Source: Brachymonas denitrificans (GTDB taxonomy: Bacteria; Pseudomonadota; Gammaproteobacteria; Burkholderiales; Burkholderiaceae_C). Taken from it: a stretch of 64,000 nt of DNA. Each line of letters begins with the position of its first letter. Position 1 is the stretch's first letter. Where the stretch lies: assembly GCF_907163135.1 (NCBI RefSeq), contig NZ_CAJQUA010000001.1, positions 821,001-885,000 of the forward strand, written 5' to 3'. Positions 47,340 to 56,309 of this stretch are shown piece by piece. The notes under the pieces were generated by a model that was not told the DNA's origin, did not search any database, and worked only from the letters and a program-made list of their open reading frames with translations. The position numbers and the translations under genes are program-made.

Positions 47340-48548
47340 ATGCACTATCAGTTGCGTTTCAGCGTTGCGGCCACCCTGGCTGCTGCCGCCTTGCTGGCAT
47401 CCTGCGGCAAGAAGGAAGAGGCACCCGCCGCTCCGGCCAGCGGAGCCTCCGTATCTGCCGCACCTGCCGCTCCCGCGGCCGGTGGTGACGTGCAGGTGGT
47501 GAAGATCGCTTCCGTTGCGCCCATGTCCGGCAGCCAGGCACACTACGGCAAGGACAATGCCAACGGCGTGCTGATGGCCGTGGACGACATGAACCAGAAG
47601 GGCATGACCCTGGGCGGCAAGAAGATCCGTTTCGAAGCCGTGGTGGAAGATGACGCTGCCGATCCCAAGCAGGGCACGGCCGTGGCGCAGAAGCTGTGCG
47701 ACTCCAAGGTGGCAGGCGTGGTTGGCCACCTCAACTCCGGCACCACCATTCCTGCCTCCAAGATCTACAACGACTGCGGCATTCCGATGGTGACGGGCGC
47801 CGCCACCAACCCTGCGTTGACCAAGCCCGGCTACAAGACCACCTTCCGCATCATCGCCAACGATGACGCCCTGGGTGCCGCACTGGCCAATGACGCCAAG
47901 AAGAACAACCTCAAGCGCGTGGCCGTGATCGACGACCGCACCGCCTATGGCCAGGGCATTGCCGAGGTGTTTGCCAAGGTGGCCAAGGCCAACGGCATCG
48001 AGATCGTGAGCACGCAGTTCACCACCGACAAGGCGACCGACTTCATGGCGATCCTGACTGCCACCAAGGCCGAGAAGCCGGACGGCATCTTCTATGGAGG
48101 CATGGACGCCCAGGCCGGCCCGATGCTGCGCCAGATGGAGCAGCTCGGCTTGACCACGCAGAAGTTCTTTGGTGGCGACGGCATTTGCACCATGGAACTG
48201 GCCAAGCTCTCCGGCGGCGCCAAGCCGCTCCAGAACGTGGTGTGCGCGGTTGGCGGCTCCTCCATCACCAAGATGCCCGGCGGTGAAGAATGGAAGAAGC
48301 GCTATGACGCGGCCTACCCTGGCCAGTACCAAGTCTACAGCCCCTACACCTATGACGCTGCCATGCTGATCATGGACGCCATGAAGCGCGCCGACTCCGC
48401 CGATCCGGCCGTGTACCTGCCCAAGCTGGCAGAGTCCAACTACAAGGGCGTATCTGCCACCATTACTTTCGAGCCCAGCGGCGAGATGAAGGATCCGGCA
48501 GCGACCCTGTTCCACTATCCCAAGGGCGTCAAGGAAGCTATCGAATAA
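47340..48548 (+). CDS. Branched-chain amino acid ABC transporter substrate-binding lipoprotein (LivK family)
   Basis: 402 residues. The signal peptide ends LLASC (Cys22), followed by GKKEEAPAAPAS and an Ala/Pro linker to about 50. The Leu/Ile/Val-binding fold follows: VKIASVAPMSGSQAHYGKDN, GVVGHLNSGTTIPAS, and VYSPYTYDAAMLIMDAM. Most Gram-negative LivK proteins are free in the periplasm, so the lipid anchor is notable. No permease or ATPase genes are adjacent. GGAG lies upstream of ATG 47340, and a candidate -10 TACAAT lies at 47240. A strong terminator follows. Confidence 0.92.
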   Translation: MHYQLRFSVAATLAAAALLASCGKKEEAPAAPASGASVSAAPAAPAAGGDVQVVKIASVAPMSGSQAHYGKDNANGVLMAVDDMNQKGMTLGGKKIRFEAVVEDDAADPKQGTAVAQKLCDSKVAGVVGHLNSGTTIPASKIYNDCGIPMVTGAATNPALTKPGYKTTFRIIANDDALGAALANDAKKNNLKRVAVIDDRTAYGQGIAEVFAKVAKANGIEIVSTQFTTDKATDFMAILTATKAEKPDGIFYGGMDAQAGPMLRQMEQLGLTTQKFFGGDGICTMELAKLSGGAKPLQNVVCAVGGSSITKMPGGEEWKKRYDAAYPGQYQVYSPYTYDAAMLIMDAMKRADSADPAVYLPKLAESNYKGVSATITFEPSGEMKDPAATLFHYPKGVKEAIE

Positions 48549-48621
48549 GCAGACCCTGTTCGCAGGAGTGCGGGGCTTGCGGCAGGGCCGCAAGCCTTCG
48601 CCCGGATGCTGCTTTCTGAAC

Positions 48622-48659
48622 AAGGCCGGATCATTGCCGATCTGGCCTTTTCGTTTTTT
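48622..48659. terminator. Intrinsic terminator between convergent genes
   Basis: AAGGCCGGATC (48622-48632), loop ATTGCC, GATCTGGCCTT (48639-48649) with one G-T pair, then a T-rich run through 48659. Confidence 0.87.
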
Positions 48660-48665
48660 GGGCTG

Positions 48666-49259
48666 TCAGCCTGCCTTGCGGCGGGCAGCGGGGGCAGAGG
48701 CTGGTTGCGAGGCGGCGTCCATGGCGGCCGATGCCGGCTCGGAAGCGGGCTCTGCCGGCGGGGTGGGGACCTCGATCAGCTTGCAGCCGGAAGGCACCTC
48801 GGCGTTGCTGGCAATCACTTCCTGCAGCTCGACCACGCCGTCATACTCGACGGCGAAGCCATCTGTGGCCTGGCCCTTGCGGATCACGCGCAACTCGGCG
48901 TAGATGGGCTGGTAGGCCTCGTTGGCGCGGTTGGCCTTGTCGAGCGCCATTTCCTCCAGGGGTGCGAGCGCGCTTTCGCTGCCATCCAGCCAGAAGGTCC
49001 GGTTGGTGTTGCAGGGAGAGATGGTTTCCACTTCCGGTCCCCAGAAGTAGATGCCCTTGATCACTTCGGATGCGCTGGCCGGCAGCGATGCCGCCGAGGC
49101 CGGCAGCACCGCACTCGGGCCGACCAGGCTGGAAGACATGGAGGCCGGGGCGGGCGTTTCCGTCTTCTGGCAGCCGGCAACCAGGGAGAGGCCGGCAAGC
49201 AGCAGGGGCAGGGTCAGCAGGGATCGGTGCAAGGGCATGGACGACAGGCGTAAAGGCAT
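48666..49259 (-). CDS. Lipoprotein of unknown function (NlpE C-terminal-like)
   Basis: 197 residues. The signal peptide has lipobox LVAGC (Cys30 from this start; a second ATG seven codons in is also possible). An Ala/Ser/Pro linker runs to about 64. A compact domain follows: GIYFWGPEVETISPCNTNRTFWLDG and a later Cys in VPSGCKLIEV, so two cysteines could pair. The pattern recalls the C-terminal OB-like domain of NlpE-type lipoproteins, but this is a weak resemblance. The C-terminal 40 residues are Ala/Pro/Ser-rich and end in RRKAG. Confidence 0.7.
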   Translation of the reverse strand: MPLRLSSMPLHRSLLTLPLLLAGLSLVAGCQKTETPAPASMSSSLVGPSAVLPASAASLPASASEVIKGIYFWGPEVETISPCNTNRTFWLDGSESALAPLEEMALDKANRANEAYQPIYAELRVIRKGQATDGFAVEYDGVVELQEVIASNAEVPSGCKLIEVPTPPAEPASEPASAAMDAASQPASAPAARRKAG

Positions 49260-49265
49260 GAGAAA

Positions 49266-49285
49266 GGGGGCTGATGACAGCCCCC
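49266..49285 (-). terminator. Terminator after the GlsB/YeaQ gene
   Basis: GGGGGCTG (49266-49273), loop ATGA, CAGCCCCC (49278-49285). On the minus strand it is followed by TTTCTC and then the start of the lipoprotein gene. Confidence 0.6.
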
Positions 49286-49326
49286 CTGCATATTAACCTG
49301 CCGTCAAGCCGGCAGCCGGCCCGGCA

Positions 49327-49575
49327 TCACTTTTTGGCGATCATGCCGTAGAGGAACAACAGCACGATGCCGCCCAGGATGGAGGCAATCCAGCCGGCGG
49401 CCTCGCCAGGACGGTACAGGCCGAGTGCGGAGCCGGCAAAGTTGGCCACGGCGGAGCCGGCAATGCCCAGCACGGTGGTCATCAGCAGGCCGAGCTTGTC
49501 GTCGCCGGGCTTGAGTGCGCGGGCCAGCAGGCCCACGATGAAGCCGACAACGATGATGGAGATGATTTGCATCAT
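49327..49575 (-). CDS. GlsB/YeaQ/YmgE-family stress-associated membrane protein
   Basis: 82 residues, three hydrophobic helices separated by short Gly-rich turns. Landmarks are GFIVGLLARALKPGDDKLG and GIAGSAVANF, the transglycosylase-associated protein family pattern. Its function in the inner membrane is not established; relatives respond to stress. The start is one of two adjacent ATGs, with AAGGGA upstream. Confidence 0.88.
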   Translation of the reverse strand: MMQIISIIVVGFIVGLLARALKPGDDKLGLLMTTVLGIAGSAVANFAGSALGLYRPGEAAGWIASILGGIVLLFLYGMIAKK

Positions 49576-49668
49576 GGTGGGGATTCCCTTTGTTGAATGA
49601 TGAACACTCCTACTGTAGCGGCTTTTTTTGTCGTTCAGATTAAAAATCGCTGAACAGCAGGAACCTTG

Positions 49669-51756
49669 TCACGCTGTGCCGGCCTCGTAGGCCGTTTCCA
49701 CGGCTTCCAGTTCGGCGGACACCTCCAGCCAGTTCATTTCTGCTTCCTCCAGCGCGTCGGTGCACTGCTTGAGCTTGCGGCCGGCTTCGGCGATGGCTCC
49801 TGGGTCCAACGGTTCGCACAGGCGGGCTTCGAGCGACGCTTTTTCCACGTTGAGCTTGTCCATCTGCTGCTCGAGCTGTTGCTGACGCTTGGCCAGCGGG
49901 CGGCGCTGCTCCAGATACTGCTGCCGCTGTGCGGCCTGCAGTTTGCGCTGTTCGGCGCCACTGAGGGCCGGCTTGTCGGTGGGGGCAGCAGCCTGTTTCG
50001 CTGCACCGGCGGCTTCGGCCAGGCTTTCGCGCTTCTGGCGGGCCATGTCGAGCAGGTAGCGCTGGTAGTCGTCCAGGTCGCCGTCGAACGGGGCGATGGT
50101 GCCGTGGCCGACCAGCCAGAAGTCGTCGCACACGGCGCGCAGCAGGGCACGGTCGTGGCTGACCAGCATCACGGTGCCTTCGAACTCGTTCAGCGCCATG
50201 GCCAGCGCCTCGCGCGTGGTCAGGTCGAGGTGGTTGGTCGGTTCGTCCAGCAGTAGCAGGTTGGGGCGCTGCCAGACGATCATGGCCAGCACCAGGCGGG
50301 CTTTTTCGCCGCCGCTCATGCTGCCGACGCGCTGCGACACCATGTCGCCGCTGAACTGGAAGCTGCCGAGGAAGTTGCGCAGATCCTGCTCGCGGCCGGC
50401 CTGGGCGGCAATGTCGGGGTGCGCCTTGGCCAGGCGGATCATGTGCCCGAGCGGGGTATCGTCGAGCTGCAGTACGTCCAGTTCCTGCTGGGCAAAGTAG
50501 CCCAGGCGCAGGCCCTTGCCTTCGGTGATCTGGCCAGCGAGCAGCGGCAGGGCATGCGCGATGGTCTTGACGAAGGTGGATTTGCCCTGGCCGTTGGCAC
50601 CGAGCACGCCGATGCGCTGGCCGGCCAGGACGGAGCGGTCGACGTTGCGCAGGATGACGGTGTCGCTGGCGCTGATATCGGCCAACGCTTCGCCGGTCTG
50701 CAACTGGTGCTCGCGCAGGGTGTGGCTGGTGCTGAAGTCCTCCACATCGCCGGCCTGGGAGGCATCGGGTGCCACATAGTCGGCTCCGCGGTAGCCGAAG
50801 CTGGCATTGCGGATGGCGAGCATGGGGTTGGGCAGTTGCGGCGGCTCCTGGAATTCGAAAGTGAAGTCCGCACTGGTGAGCACAGGCGCCAGGCGCTCCA
50901 TGCGCTCGAGCGCCTTGACGCGGCTTTGCGCCTGCTTGGCCTTGGTGGCCTTGGCCTTGAAGCGGTCGATGAATTTCTGCAGGTGGGCGATCTTTTCCTG
51001 CTGGCGCGAATAGGCTGCCTGTTGCAGGGTGATCTGCTGGGCGCGCATTTCCTCGAAAGCGGTGTAGTTGCCGCCGTAGCGGTTCAACTTGGCGTGTTCG
51101 ATGTGCACGGTCACCTGGGTGACGGCATCGAGGAATTCGCGGTCGTGGCTGATGATGAGCAGGGTGCCGGGGTAGCGCTTGAGCCAGCCTTCCAGCCAGA
51201 CCAGGGCGTCCAGGTCCAAGTGGTTGGTGGGTTCGTCGAGCAGAAGCAGATCGCTCGGGCACATCAGCGCGCGCGCCAGTTGCAGGCGCATGCGCCAGCC
51301 GCCGGAGAAGCTGTTGACGGGCTTGTCCAGCTCGTTCACCTGGAAGCCGAGCCCGAGGATCAGGGTCTGGGCACGCGAGGCGGCATCATGGGCGCCGGCG
51401 TCCTGCAGCAGTGTGTGGGCGTGGGCGATGGCCATGCCGTCGCCGCTGGCCTCGGCGGCGGCGAGGGCTTGTTGGGCTTCCTGCAGTCGCGTGTCGCCGC
51501 CCAACACGAAGGCGGTGGCGCTTTCGCTGGTTTCGGGCATGTTCTGCGCGACCTGGCCGAGGCGCCAGTGGGCCGGCACCACCACTTCGCCGCTGTCTTC
51601 GTGCAGCGTGCCATTGAGCAGGCCGAACAGGCTGGACTTGCCGGCTCCGTTGCGGCCGACCAGCGCCACGCGCTCGCCGGGGTTGAGGGTGACCGAAGCC
51701 TTGTCCAGCAGCACCTTGGTGCCGCGCTGCAGGGTGACATCCTGGATGACAATCAT
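49669..51756 (-). CDS. ABC-F family ATPase (YheS-like)
   Basis: 695 residues, no membrane segments. Two ABC domains each have Walker A (GRNGAGKSS, GANGQGKST), signature (FSGGWRMR, MSGGEKAR) and LLLLDEPTNHLDL. Between them lies the charged interdomain linker (about 240-300, with KATKAKQAQSRVKAL) that ABC-F proteins insert into the ribosomal E site. A C-terminal coiled coil (about 575-680) follows. It probably relieves ribosome stalling. Its ATG overlaps the prmB stop by four bases, so it is coupled to a ribosomal-protein methyltransferase. Confidence 0.92.
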   Translation of the reverse strand: MIVIQDVTLQRGTKVLLDKASVTLNPGERVALVGRNGAGKSSLFGLLNGTLHEDSGEVVVPAHWRLGQVAQNMPETSESATAFVLGGDTRLQEAQQALAAAEASGDGMAIAHAHTLLQDAGAHDAASRAQTLILGLGFQVNELDKPVNSFSGGWRMRLQLARALMCPSDLLLLDEPTNHLDLDALVWLEGWLKRYPGTLLIISHDREFLDAVTQVTVHIEHAKLNRYGGNYTAFEEMRAQQITLQQAAYSRQQEKIAHLQKFIDRFKAKATKAKQAQSRVKALERMERLAPVLTSADFTFEFQEPPQLPNPMLAIRNASFGYRGADYVAPDASQAGDVEDFSTSHTLREHQLQTGEALADISASDTVILRNVDRSVLAGQRIGVLGANGQGKSTFVKTIAHALPLLAGQITEGKGLRLGYFAQQELDVLQLDDTPLGHMIRLAKAHPDIAAQAGREQDLRNFLGSFQFSGDMVSQRVGSMSGGEKARLVLAMIVWQRPNLLLLDEPTNHLDLTTREALAMALNEFEGTVMLVSHDRALLRAVCDDFWLVGHGTIAPFDGDLDDYQRYLLDMARQKRESLAEAAGAAKQAAAPTDKPALSGAEQRKLQAAQRQQYLEQRRPLAKRQQQLEQQMDKLNVEKASLEARLCEPLDPGAIAEAGRKLKQCTDALEEAEMNWLEVSAELEAVETAYEAGTA

Positions 51757-52643
51757 GCGGCTTGCTCCAGCAGGGCTTCGCGCGTGAGCAGCAGCACCTG
51801 GTCACCACCGGCGCTGGTTTCGAGCCAGAGCGGGTTCAGGTGCGGGAAGGCTGCTTCGAAATGGTCGCGCTCGTGGCCGATTTCCAGCACCAGCACGCCA
51901 CGCTCGCTCAGGCGTGCAGGGGCGGCAGCCAGCAGCGGGCGGATGAAATCCATGCCGTCTTCGCCGCCGGCCAGGGCCAGATCGGGCTCGGCCTGGAATT
52001 CGGGCGGCAGCGCCGCCATGCTGTGCGCGTTGACGTAGGGCGGGTTGCACAGGATCAGGTCGTAGGGGCCGGTGCAGTTGGCCAGGCCGTCACTCTGAAG
52101 CAGGCGGATGCGTTGCTGCAGGCCGTGCTTTTCCACGTTGATGGCGGCCACGGCCAGCGCGTCGGTGGAGATATCGGCGGCCTCGACCACCACATCAGGC
52201 CACGCCAGGGCCGCCAGCACCGCCAGGCTGCCGTTGCCGGTACACAGGTCCAGCACATGACAGGTTTCGGGGTGCAGAAAAGCATCGATGCTGCCATCGG
52301 CCAGGGTCTCGGCGATCAGGCTGCGCGGGATGATGGCGCGTTCGTCCACGTAGAAGGCCACGCCTTGCAGCCAGGCTTCGCGCGTGAGGTAGGCAGCGGG
52401 CTGGCGCGTCTGGATGCGGCGGGTGACGAGCTGGTCGACCTGCTGCAGTTGCTCCTGCGTGGGAGTCGGCTGGGCCGGGCCGTCCAGGTCGGTGTCCAGC
52501 GGCAGGCCGAGTTGCCACAGCACCAGCCAGGCGGCTTCGTCAAAGGGCGTGGCCGTGCCGTGTCCCAGGGCCACGCCGGCGGCTTCGAGGCGTTCGGCCT
52601 GCTGGCGGACCAGCGCATGCAGGGGGGTGAGGGTATCAGTCAT
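51753..52643 (-). CDS. prmB: 50S ribosomal protein L3 N5-glutamine methyltransferase
   Basis: 296 residues. An N-terminal helical substrate domain is followed by the SAM-binding fold (VLDLCTGNGSLAVLA) and the catalytic NPPYV at about 193-197. The family methylates a glutamine side chain; PrmB acts on L3, while its paralogue PrmC acts on release factors. The location next to dapE is typical of PrmB in this group. It overlaps the downstream ABC-F gene by four bases. Confidence 0.9.
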   Translation of the reverse strand: MTDTLTPLHALVRQQAERLEAAGVALGHGTATPFDEAAWLVLWQLGLPLDTDLDGPAQPTPTQEQLQQVDQLVTRRIQTRQPAAYLTREAWLQGVAFYVDERAIIPRSLIAETLADGSIDAFLHPETCHVLDLCTGNGSLAVLAALAWPDVVVEAADISTDALAVAAINVEKHGLQQRIRLLQSDGLANCTGPYDLILCNPPYVNAHSMAALPPEFQAEPDLALAGGEDGMDFIRPLLAAAPARLSERGVLVLEIGHERDHFEAAFPHLNPLWLETSAGGDQVLLLTREALLEQAA

Positions 52644-52786
52644 GGAGAGGCAGAAAATCTTCTGGCCGCCGGATGTGCGGCCATGGCAATGGGAAGCGCA
52701 GTTGCAGCAGCAAGCCTTGTGCGATCGCGTTCATCCCGACAGCGTACACGCTTCTGGCCATGCCGCTGCGGCGAGCGCGCACGGTT

Positions 52787-53950
52787 TCACGCGTGTTCCG
52801 CTTTTGCCAGGTTGGTCAGAATGCGGCGATAGATGCCGGTCAGGGGGGCGATATCCGCCAGCGCCACATGCTCGTTGATCTTGTGGATGGTGGCATTCGG
52901 GGGGCCGAGCTCGATCACCTGCGGGCACAGTTGCGCGATGAAGCGGCCGTCGCTGGTGCCGCCGCTGGTGGACAGTTCGGTTTCGATGCCGGTTTCGTCG
53001 CGGATGGCCTGCTGCACGGCGTTGACCAGATCGCCCGGCTGGGTGAGGAAAGGTAAGCCGCTGATGGTCCAGTCGAGCGTGTATTCGAGTGCGTGTTTTT
53101 TCAGCACCGCTTCCAGGCGCTGCTGCAGGCTCTCGGGGGTGGACTCGGTGCAGAAGCGGAAATTGAAGTCGATCACGACCGAGCCGGGAATGACGTTGCT
53201 GGCGCCGGTGCCGCCGTGGATATTGCTGATCTGCCAGCTGGTGGGCGGGAAGAAGGCATTGCCCTGATCCCAGGTGATGCCGACCAGCTCAGCCAGCGCA
53301 GGGGCAGCGAGGTGAATCGGGTTCTTCGCCAACTGCGGATAGGCGATATGGCCCTGCACGCCGTGCACGGTGAGCTTGCCGCTCATGGAGCCGCGACGAC
53401 CGTTCTTGATCATGTCGCCGGTGCATTCCACCGAAGTGGGCTCGCCCACCACGCAGTAGTCCAGGCGCGTGCCGCGCTCGCGCAGCACCTTGCAGACGGC
53501 AACTGTGCCATCGGTGGCCGGGCCTTCCTCATCGCTGGTGAGCAGGAAGGCGATGTTGAGAGAGGTGTCCGGCTCGGCAGCCAGATAGTCGCGCACGGCC
53601 ATCACCATGGCGGCGAGCGAGGTCTTCATGTCGCTGGCGCCGCGGCCGTAGAGCTTGCCGTCGCGGTGCGTGGGCAGGAAGGGCGGGCTGGTCCACTCGG
53701 CTTCGGGGCCGGTGGGGACCACGTCGGTATGCCCTGCGAAAACCAGCGTCTTGCCGGCTTCACCCCGGCTGCCCAGGCGCAGCGCCCACAGGTTGCTGAC
53801 ACGGAAGTGGTCCGGGCCGCTGTCGATGCGCTCGCACTGAAAACCCAGGGGTTCGAGATGGCTGGCGATCAGCGGCAGGCAGCCGGCATCGTCCGGCGTG
53901 ACGGAGGGCAGGGCGATCAGTTGTTCGGCAAGAAGAAGGGTGTCGGACAC
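52787..53950 (-). CDS. dapE: Succinyl-diaminopimelate desuccinylase
   Basis: 387 residues, M20 metallopeptidase fold. Metal site residues lie in [11 protein letters not shown] and [13 protein letters not shown], with a late [27 protein letters not shown] (landmarks [12 protein letters not shown]). It converts N-succinyl-LL-diaminopimelate to LL-diaminopimelate and succinate in lysine and peptidoglycan synthesis. The start is GTG at 53950, giving [12 protein letters not shown]; no ATG suits the family N-terminus. Last of the dapC-dapD-dapE set. Confidence 0.94.
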   Translation of the reverse strand: MSDTLLLAEQLIALPSVTPDDAGCLPLIASHLEPLGFQCERIDSGPDHFRVSNLWALRLGSRGEAGKTLVFAGHTDVVPTGPEAEWTSPPFLPTHRDGKLYGRGASDMKTSLAAMVMAVRDYLAAEPDTSLNIAFLLTSDEEGPATDGTVAVCKVLRERGTRLDYCVVGEPTSVECTGDMIKNGRRGSMSGKLTVHGVQGHIAYPQLAKNPIHLAAPALAELVGITWDQGNAFFPPTSWQISNIHGGTGASNVIPGSVVIDFNFRFCTESTPESLQQRLEAVLKKHALEYTLDWTISGLPFLTQPGDLVNAVQQAIRDETGIETELSTSGGTSDGRFIAQLCPQVIELGPPNATIHKINEHVALADIAPLTGIYRRILTNLAKAEHA

Positions 53951-54047
53951 GGTGAAAATTCCGGGATCTTGAAGACAGAAAGGCACCGCGCAGGCGGTGC
54001 CGGGCAAACGCAGCCAGATGGCAGTGTAGCTGCCATCCGCGCATCCA

Positions 54048-54875
54048 TCAGTCGCGCAGCAGGTCGTTCAGGCTGGTCTTGGCACGGGTCTGTGCATCGA
54101 CGCGCTTGACGATGATGGCCGCGTACAGGCTGTAGCGGCCATTGTCCTTGGGCAGGCTGCCGCTGATCACGACGGAGCCGGCCGGCACGCGGCCATAGCT
54201 GATTTCGCCCGTGGTGCGGTCGTAGATCGGCGTGCTCTGGCCGATGTACACGCCCATGCTGATCACGGAGTTCTCTTCCACGATTACGCCCTCGACGATC
54301 TCCGAGCGGGCGCCAATGAAGCAGTTGTCCTCGATGATGGTCGGACCCGCCTGCAGCGGCTCAAGCACACCACCCAGACCCACGCCGCCGCTCAGGTGCA
54401 CATGCTTGCCGACCTGGGCGCAACTGCCCACGGTGGCCCAGGTGTCGACCATGGAGCCTTCATCCACGTAGGCGCCGATGTTGACATAGGACGGCATCAG
54501 GATGGCGCCCTTGGCGATATAGCTGCCGCGGCGCGCCATGGCCGGCGGTACCACGCGCACGCCTGCAGCCTGCAGTTCGTTGGCGTTCATGTTGCCGAAC
54601 TTGGTGGGCACCTTGTCGTAAAAGGTCAGATCGCCGGCTTTCATCACCTCGTTGTCGCGCAGGCGGAAACTCAGCAGCACGGCCTTCTTGATCCACTGGT
54701 GCACCGTCCACTGGCCCACCGCCTCGCGCGTGGCCACGCGCAGGGTACCGGCATCCAGCTCGGCCAGCACATGTTCCACCGCATCGACGATTTCCTTCGG
54801 AGCGCTGGAGGGAGAAATTTCGGCGCGATGGTCCCAGGCGTTTTCGATGATGGTCTGCAGTTGGATGGTGCTCAT
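54048..54875 (-). CDS. dapD: 2,3,4,5-tetrahydropyridine-2,6-dicarboxylate N-succinyltransferase
   Basis: 275 residues, full length. A small N-terminal helical domain is followed by a left-handed beta-helix of hexapeptide repeats ([22 protein letters not shown] is typical; landmarks [18 protein letters not shown] and [11 protein letters not shown]). It transfers succinyl from succinyl-CoA to tetrahydrodipicolinate. Between dapC and dapE on the same strand. Confidence 0.97.
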   Translation of the reverse strand: MSTIQLQTIIENAWDHRAEISPSSAPKEIVDAVEHVLAELDAGTLRVATREAVGQWTVHQWIKKAVLLSFRLRDNEVMKAGDLTFYDKVPTKFGNMNANELQAAGVRVVPPAMARRGSYIAKGAILMPSYVNIGAYVDEGSMVDTWATVGSCAQVGKHVHLSGGVGLGGVLEPLQAGPTIIEDNCFIGARSEIVEGVIVEENSVISMGVYIGQSTPIYDRTTGEISYGRVPAGSVVISGSLPKDNGRYSLYAAIIVKRVDAQTRAKTSLNDLLRD

Positions 54876-54945
54876 GGCGAGTCCTTGTTATGGGTGAGGA
54901 GACAACGAAAAAATCAGGCCGCAGGAGGCGGCCGGAAAAGGAGAG

Positions 54946-56157
54946 TCAGGAAGAAAGGGACTGGACGAAGTTGCGGATGCGCTGGGCGGCTTCCATGCAC
55001 TGTGCGGTCTCGGCCACCAGGGCCATGCGGATGCGGCCGGCGCCGGGGTTGTGGCCATGCGCCTCGCGGGCGAGGAAGCTGCCGGGCAGCACCGTCACGT
55101 TGACCTGTTGCAGCAGCTGGCGGGCAAACTCGGTATCCGAGCCATCGCAGGTCTTGCCGACATGGGCCCAGAGGTAGAAGCCGGCATCGGGCAGTGCCAC
55201 GTCCAGCACGTCGGCCAGCACGGGCGTGACCTGCGCGAACTTGTCGCGGTACATGCGGCGGTTGTCCTCCACATGGGCCTCGTCGCCCCAGGCGAGGGCG
55301 CTGGCCTTTTGCACCACCGGATTCATGGCGCTGCCATGGTAGGTGCGGTACAGCAGGAAGGACTTGACCAACGCGGCGTCGCCTGCGACAAAGCCGCTGC
55401 GCAGCCCCGGCACATTGCTGCGCTTGGACAGACTGGTGAACATCAGCAGGTTGCGGAAATCATGGCGCCCCAGCTTCTGCGCGGCTTCCAGGCCGCCGAG
55501 CGGAGCCTCGTCGCGGAACCAGATCTCGCTGTAGCACTCGTCCGAGGCAATCACGAAACCGTAGCGGTCGGACAGGGCGAACAGCTTCTGCCATTCGTCC
55601 AGCGGCATCACGGCGCCGGTGGGGTTGCCCGGCGAGCAGACATAGATCAGGCGCGTGCGTTGCCAGATATCTTCCGGCACGCTGTCCCAGTCCACTGCAA
55701 AGTTGCGCTCCGGCACGCTGGGGGCATACCAGGGCGTGGCGCCGGCGAGCAGGGCGGCGCCTTCGTAGATCTGGTAGAACGGATTGGGGCACAGCACGAT
55801 GGCGTTGCCGGTGGGGTCGATCACCGTTTGCGCGATGGCAAACAGTGCCTCGCGCGAGCCGTTCACGCTCAACACCTGCGTGGCGGGATCGACCGTCACG
55901 CCGTAGCGGCGCTGCATCCAGTCGGCACAGGCCTGGCGCAGGCCCGGTTCACCCACGGTGGCCGGGTAGCCGGCCAGGCCAGGCTGGCCCATGGTGGCAT
56001 CGCAGAGTGCCTGCTGGATGAAGGGCGGCGTGGGATGTTTGGGTTCACCGATGCCCAGGCTGATGGGGGCGTAGTCCGGGTTGGGCGTGATGTCGGCAAA
56101 CAGCTGGCGTAGCCGCTCGAAGGGGTAGGGTTGCAGCAGGGACAGGCGGGGATTCAT
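54946..56157 (-). CDS. dapC: Succinyldiaminopimelate transaminase
   Basis: 403 residues, PLP fold type I. GIGEPKHPTPPF at the start, VCSPGNPTGAVM in the cofactor region, and the PLP lysine in FTSLSKRSNVPGLRSGF match DapC of proteobacteria. It makes N-succinyl-LL-diaminopimelate from the keto acid with glutamate. First of the dap genes, divergent from smc across about 150 bp. ATG 56157 is preferred; a GTG five codons upstream is possible. Confidence 0.93.
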   Translation of the reverse strand: MNPRLSLLQPYPFERLRQLFADITPNPDYAPISLGIGEPKHPTPPFIQQALCDATMGQPGLAGYPATVGEPGLRQACADWMQRRYGVTVDPATQVLSVNGSREALFAIAQTVIDPTGNAIVLCPNPFYQIYEGAALLAGATPWYAPSVPERNFAVDWDSVPEDIWQRTRLIYVCSPGNPTGAVMPLDEWQKLFALSDRYGFVIASDECYSEIWFRDEAPLGGLEAAQKLGRHDFRNLLMFTSLSKRSNVPGLRSGFVAGDAALVKSFLLYRTYHGSAMNPVVQKASALAWGDEAHVEDNRRMYRDKFAQVTPVLADVLDVALPDAGFYLWAHVGKTCDGSDTEFARQLLQQVNVTVLPGSFLAREAHGHNPGAGRIRMALVAETAQCMEAAQRIRNFVQSLSS

Positions 56158-56309
56158 GGATGACGCTGGCACGCAAACACCCTGCGGCCCGCAACAGGCA
56201 GCAGGTATGATGCGTTCTTTGATGATTCAACTATTGTAAGAGGCCGAAGCGTGGTACGGATTGCGTAATTACGAACGTAATCTGGCACAGCGCGGCCGAT
56301 GTTGCAGCC

